Assembly: GCA_030040695.1 (NCBI GenBank)
Contig: JASHTE010000022.1
Location: 1-16,255 of the forward strand
DNA: 16,255 nucleotides
Direction of reading: 5' to 3'
Source: Vulcanimicrobiota bacterium
Lineage (GTDB): Bacteria; Vulcanimicrobiota; Vulcanimicrobiia; Vulcanimicrobiales; Vulcanimicrobiaceae
The notes below the pieces were generated by a model. That model ran no database searches, was not told where the DNA came from, and saw only the letters and a list, made by a program, of their open reading frames with translations. Below, piece after piece: positions 14,300-16,255 of this stretch. The position numbers and the translations under genes are program-made. Within the stretch, counting starts at the first letter, position 1. The number at the start of each line of letters is the position of its first letter.

Positions 14300-14308
14300 G
14301 ACCAACGG

Positions 14309-14337
14309 ATTCTACCGGGAAAGCGCTAGGGGGTCAA
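14309..14337 (-). promoter_or_regulatory. Sigma-70-type promoter of rplM-rpsI
   Basis: On the minus strand TTGACC (14337–14332), a 17-base spacer and TAGAAT (14314–14309) make a good housekeeping promoter. Counting 6–8 bases beyond the -10 puts transcription start at about 14302–14303, within or beside the proposed start codons, so little or no leader is expected. It probably drives rplM, rpsI and perhaps the genes behind them. Confidence 0.8.
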
Positions 14338-14401
14338 GGACCGGTGCCGAGGCCCCAACTCCGCTCTAGGGAGCCTAGCACGCGGTCAACGCGAACAATT
14401 C

Positions 14402-14430
14402 TTGACACTAATACGTATTAGTATTAGATT
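14402..14430 (+). promoter_or_regulatory. Near-consensus promoter with palindromic operator
   Basis: TTGACA (14402–14407), a 17-base spacer and TAGATT (14425–14430) form a strong promoter. The spacer is almost filled by the perfect 16-base palindrome ACTAATACGTATTAGT (14407–14422), placed so that a bound dimer would block RNA polymerase. The ATG at 14438 is 8 bases downstream of the -10, at the expected transcription start. This layout is typical of an autoregulated toxin-antitoxin promoter. Confidence 0.85.
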
Positions 14431-14437
14431 GAACGCC

Positions 14438-15067
14438 ATGCGTAAGCCGAGAAAACCAATCGACAGTCTCATACGAGCGGCAATGCGGGTACTTGAAAAG
14501 TATGCGCTCGAGCATGAGCCTGAGCTGCCCAAATGGCTTAGCGGTTGGAGAAAAGCCGTTTCCCAAGAGAGGGGCCTCAAGCTGCACATGGCGGATGAGA
14601 TTCTCAACATTATCATCGCTGACGGCGCTAAGGGTCTCGAGGGATACGAGCGTCCCGGCTGGGCAGCACAATTCATTGCCAAGGCCGACCTCGCCAGTCG
14701 TGTCGAGGACCACTATGGCTACGGAGCTTCGGAGAGGCCTGAACCGATCGACCGCAGCTCGGCTGTGTGGAACGAGCTTGTCAAATGCACGCTAACACTT
14801 CCGCGGGGTGTTCTTCTTGAGGCCGCTACCGTCATCGAAGGCCTCGCTCTAAAGCCGCACGGGATCGAGATCTCTTTGTCTGGTTTTGTTGAGGTTGCGT
14901 TGCGCGAGTTGCTGTGGAATCACCCAGTAGACTCAGAAGACCTGAGATTTTCGCCTGAAGTTGGCGGAAAGCAATCTCAAAGCCCCACGCGTCCCGACGC
15001 TATCTCAGAAATCGTTCGCGAAAGCGGTGTACCGCTACGCCGAAAAACGGTCGAAGTCCGACCATGA
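14438..15067 (+). CDS. Unrecognised protein, candidate antitoxin/repressor of a PemK-like toxin
   Basis: I do not recognise the 209-residue product. The N terminus is basic (MRKPRKPIDS), and most of the rest looks helical and soluble, with no membrane segment. Residues 141–163 (HGIEISLSGFVEVALRELL and on) have the short strand plus helix pattern of a ribbon-helix-helix DNA-binding half, which would suit the palindromic operator in front of the gene; this is a weak match. The tail (from about 175) is polar and probably disordered, as in many toxin-neutralising segments. It overlaps the toxin-like gene as ATGA. Base composition is lower in G+C than its neighbours (14881–14940 is 50%), suggesting transfer. 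ATG 14438 is preferred over TTG 14402, which lies in the -35 box. Confidence 0.65.
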   Translation: MRKPRKPIDSLIRAAMRVLEKYALEHEPELPKWLSGWRKAVSQERGLKLHMADEILNIIIADGAKGLEGYERPGWAAQFIAKADLASRVEDHYGYGASERPEPIDRSSAVWNELVKCTLTLPRGVLLEAATVIEGLALKPHGIEISLSGFVEVALRELLWNHPVDSEDLRFSPEVGGKQSQSPTRPDAISEIVRESGVPLRRKTVEVRP

Positions 15068-15450
15068 TCACGTTCATTCCTAAACCGGGAACTGTCCTCG
15101 TCTGCGACTATGTCTCTTTGGGATTCAACGAACCTCTCATGACGAAGGCACGGCGCGTCGTGGTTACGCAGCGGCGTGTGCGCGGCCACTGGCCGTCCAC
15201 GATCCTCGTTGTACATCTCAGCACCACAAGGCCCGATCTCATGCGTCGCTGGCACCACACGATACCGGCAGGGCGATATGCCTACCTGTCGGCGGAAAAA
15301 GACATTTTTGTGAAGGGTGACATGGTTGGGGCGGTGCCGATTTCCGCCCTTGACCGGCTTCGGTTAGACGGCGGCTGGATCGCGCCTCGACTCCCGCGCG
15401 AAGAGTACGCCGCCATCCAGATGGCGATCAGGGAGGCAATGGCGCTCTAG
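15064..15450 (+). CDS. PemK/MazF-family toxin-like protein
   Basis: The 128-residue product has the PemK/MazF layout: P-K-P-G-T-V-L-V-C-D-Y at 6–16 (the first strand, usually PxxGdIvlvdf), FNEPLMTKARRVVV at 21–34 (corresponding to the E-M-x-K-x-R-P-V-V-V segment with the catalytic Arg region), and ILVVHLSTT at 47–55 (the conserved S/T strand). Family members are sequence-specific endoribonucleases. The proline of the R-P-V-V motif is replaced by Arg here, and the region 56–75 is unusual, so activity is uncertain. It overlaps the upstream gene by 4 bases and ends just before a strong promoter. Confidence 0.75.
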   Translation: MITFIPKPGTVLVCDYVSLGFNEPLMTKARRVVVTQRRVRGHWPSTILVVHLSTTRPDLMRRWHHTIPAGRYAYLSAEKDIFVKGDMVGAVPISALDRLRLDGGWIAPRLPREEYAAIQMAIREAMAL

Positions 15451-15458
15451 CGCCTTAC

Positions 15459-15487
15459 TTGACCGCGGACCTAGTACGGGCTACAAT
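15459..15487 (+). promoter_or_regulatory. Strong promoter downstream of the toxin-like gene
   Basis: TTGACC (15459–15464), a 17-base spacer and TACAAT (15482–15487) are close to the sigma-70 consensus. The predicted start is about 15494. No plus-strand gene follows; instead an intrinsic terminator begins 26 bases later. Confidence 0.75.
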
Positions 15488-15493
15488 CGGTAT

Positions 15494-15547
15494 GTCGCCC
15501 GTAAAGCGGGATTGTTCTGGCCTCGGTGGTTTCGCCGGGGCTTTTTC
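15494..15547 (+). ncRNA. Predicted ~54-base RNA between promoter and terminator
   Basis: A strong promoter and an intrinsic terminator face the same way only about 50 bases apart, so a short, stable, abundant RNA is predicted. It would hold a small 5' hairpin (CCCGT at 15498–15502 pairing with GCGGG at 15506–15510, loop AAA), a short single-stranded linker (ATTGTTCTG) and the terminator hairpin. No start codon with an open frame of useful length is present. It could be a regulatory RNA of the neighbouring module, or a premature-termination leader left from a lost gene. The 5' end is estimated from the -10 position. Confidence 0.5.
15520..15547 (+). terminator. Intrinsic terminator
   Basis: GCCTCGGTG (15520–15528) pairs with CGCCGGGGC (15533–15541) over nine pairs including two G·T pairs, with a GTTT loop, followed directly by TTTTTCT. 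It would also end transcripts from the upstream toxin-like gene. On the minus strand there is no T-run after the stem, so it acts mainly in the plus direction; it abuts the truA stop codon. Confidence 0.85.
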
Positions 15548-16255
15548 TATGTGGGGCTGCTCGCGAACATCCACGGTTCGCGGCAGGAGTCGTAGTCATC
15601 GTAGGTGACGCCTGCGAAGTAGAGGCCATGCGGCGGCGCTGTGACGCCTGCCGCAGAGCGGTCGCGAGCTGCGACGACCTGCGGTACCGAAGACGGATCG
15701 CGGCGACCGCTGCCGCACTCGGCGAGCGTGCCCGTAATCGTGCGCACCATGTGGTGGAGAAAGCTATCGGCACGAAACTCGAGTCGCACGAGCTCGCCGC
15801 GTCGATCGATCCCGATCGACGAGAGCGTTCTCGTCGTCGATCCGTTTTCGGGCAGCGCACAGAACGAACGAAAGTCGTGCTCGCCGAGGAGATGCGCCGC
15901 TGCGGCACGCATCGCCTCGAGGTCGAGCGCACGCCGCACGTGCCATGCGTAACGTGCAAGAAGCGCGGAAGGCTCGAGGCGATTCAGGACGAGGTAGACG
16001 TACGCGCGCTCGAGTGCCGACCTGCGCGCGGAGAACGCGTCGTCAACGGGCGCAACATCACGAACGCTCACGTCGCCGGGCAAGACATTGTTGAGCGCTA
16101 TGGGGAGACGGTCGACCGGGAACTCGCGTGGGAGCGTGAAGGAGACAACCTGTCCAGTTGCGTGCACACCCGTATCGGTGCGTCCGGCGCCCGTAAGAGG
16201 AACGCGCTCGCCGAAGATGACGGCGAGCGCATTCTCTAAAACCCCGGCGACCGTG
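15547..16255 (-). CDS. truA: tRNA pseudouridine(38-40) synthase, 5' end beyond window
   Basis: TruA isomerises uridines 38–40 in the anticodon arm of tRNAs. The reading frame is open to the right edge, so the start codon and roughly the first 30 residues are missing. Visible segments include VAGVLENAL, then GAGRTDTGVHATGQV with the catalytic Asp (codon 16176–16174), RAYVYLVLN, FRADSFLHHMVRTITGTL and the ending SAAGVTAPPHGLYFAGVTY, all typical of TruA (the last is normally A-G-p-T-A-P-a-x-G-L-x-L). About 235 residues are present. The stop codon TAG (15549–15547) touches the plus-strand terminator. truA often precedes rplM–rpsI; here an opposite-strand cassette lies between. Confidence 0.95.
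   Translation of the reverse strand, partial: TVAGVLENALAVIFGERVPLTGAGRTDTGVHATGQVVSFTLPREFPVDRLPIALNNVLPGDVSVRDVAPVDDAFSARRSALERAYVYLVLNRLEPSALLARYAWHVRRALDLEAMRAAAAHLLGEHDFRSFCALPENGSTTRTLSSIGIDRRGELVRLEFRADSFLHHMVRTITGTLAECGSGRRDPSSVPQVVAARDRSAAGVTAPPHGLYFAGVTYDDYDSCREPWMFASSPT

Noticed and set aside
15520..15528. Base-pairing of the predicted small RNA (CCTCGGTG) with the rpsI ribosome binding region
   Set aside because: An eight-base match to a Shine–Dalgarno-containing segment is expected by chance, and these bases are locked in the terminator stem.

Overview
The window is from a high-GC bacterium with very tight gene packing. Almost every gene on the minus strand overlaps its neighbour by 1–4 bases (GTGA, ATGA or TTGA junctions), GTG and TTG starts are frequent, and at least two -10 boxes lie so close to a start codon that leaderless mRNAs are likely. 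The gene set and the HPERSE-type repeat would fit an uncultured soil or water lineage (an Eremiobacterota/WPS-2-like bacterium is one guess). That taxonomic idea is inference only; nothing in the window fixes the phylum.

Right end (12386–16255): truA (5' end cut by the window edge), rplM and rpsI on the minus strand, followed by a DUF3810-type membrane protein with an HExxH zinc-protease motif. Between truA and rplM, which are often adjacent in bacteria, lies a plus-strand cassette (about 14402–15547). It has a near-consensus promoter with a 16-bp palindromic operator, an unrecognised 209-residue protein, an overlapping PemK/MazF-family toxin-like protein, and then a second strong promoter that runs into an intrinsic terminator about 50 bases later, which predicts a tiny RNA. 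The cassette looks like a toxin-antitoxin-type island.

Centre (611–12332, all minus strand): a compact cluster derived from flagellar genes, in the order flgB, flgC, fliE, fliF, fliH, fliI, an unassigned gene at the fliJ/fliK position, a FlgF/FlgG-like rod gene, fliM-like, fliN, fliP, metF, fliQ, fliR, flhB, flhA. The type III export gate (FlhA, FlhB, FliP, FliQ, FliR) and the ATPase keep their signature motifs. The structural and switch parts are reduced: FlgB, FlgC and FliE are short, the FliM-like protein lacks the N-terminal CheY-binding motif, and there is no separate fliG. Instead the C terminus of FliF carries a single FliG-like armadillo segment without the torque-generating domain. 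No hook, flagellin, stator or chemotaxis gene is present here. The best reading is a flagellum-derived secretion apparatus or a strongly reduced flagellum; genes elsewhere could change this. metF (methylenetetrahydrofolate reductase) sits inside the export-gate genes, and a palindromic repeat about 173 bp long is inserted in frame in the gene after fliI.

Left end (1–610): about 330 bases with no convincing gene but several GC-rich hairpins, then a small plus-strand coiled-coil protein built on a 21-base tandem repeat. It converges on the end of flhA.
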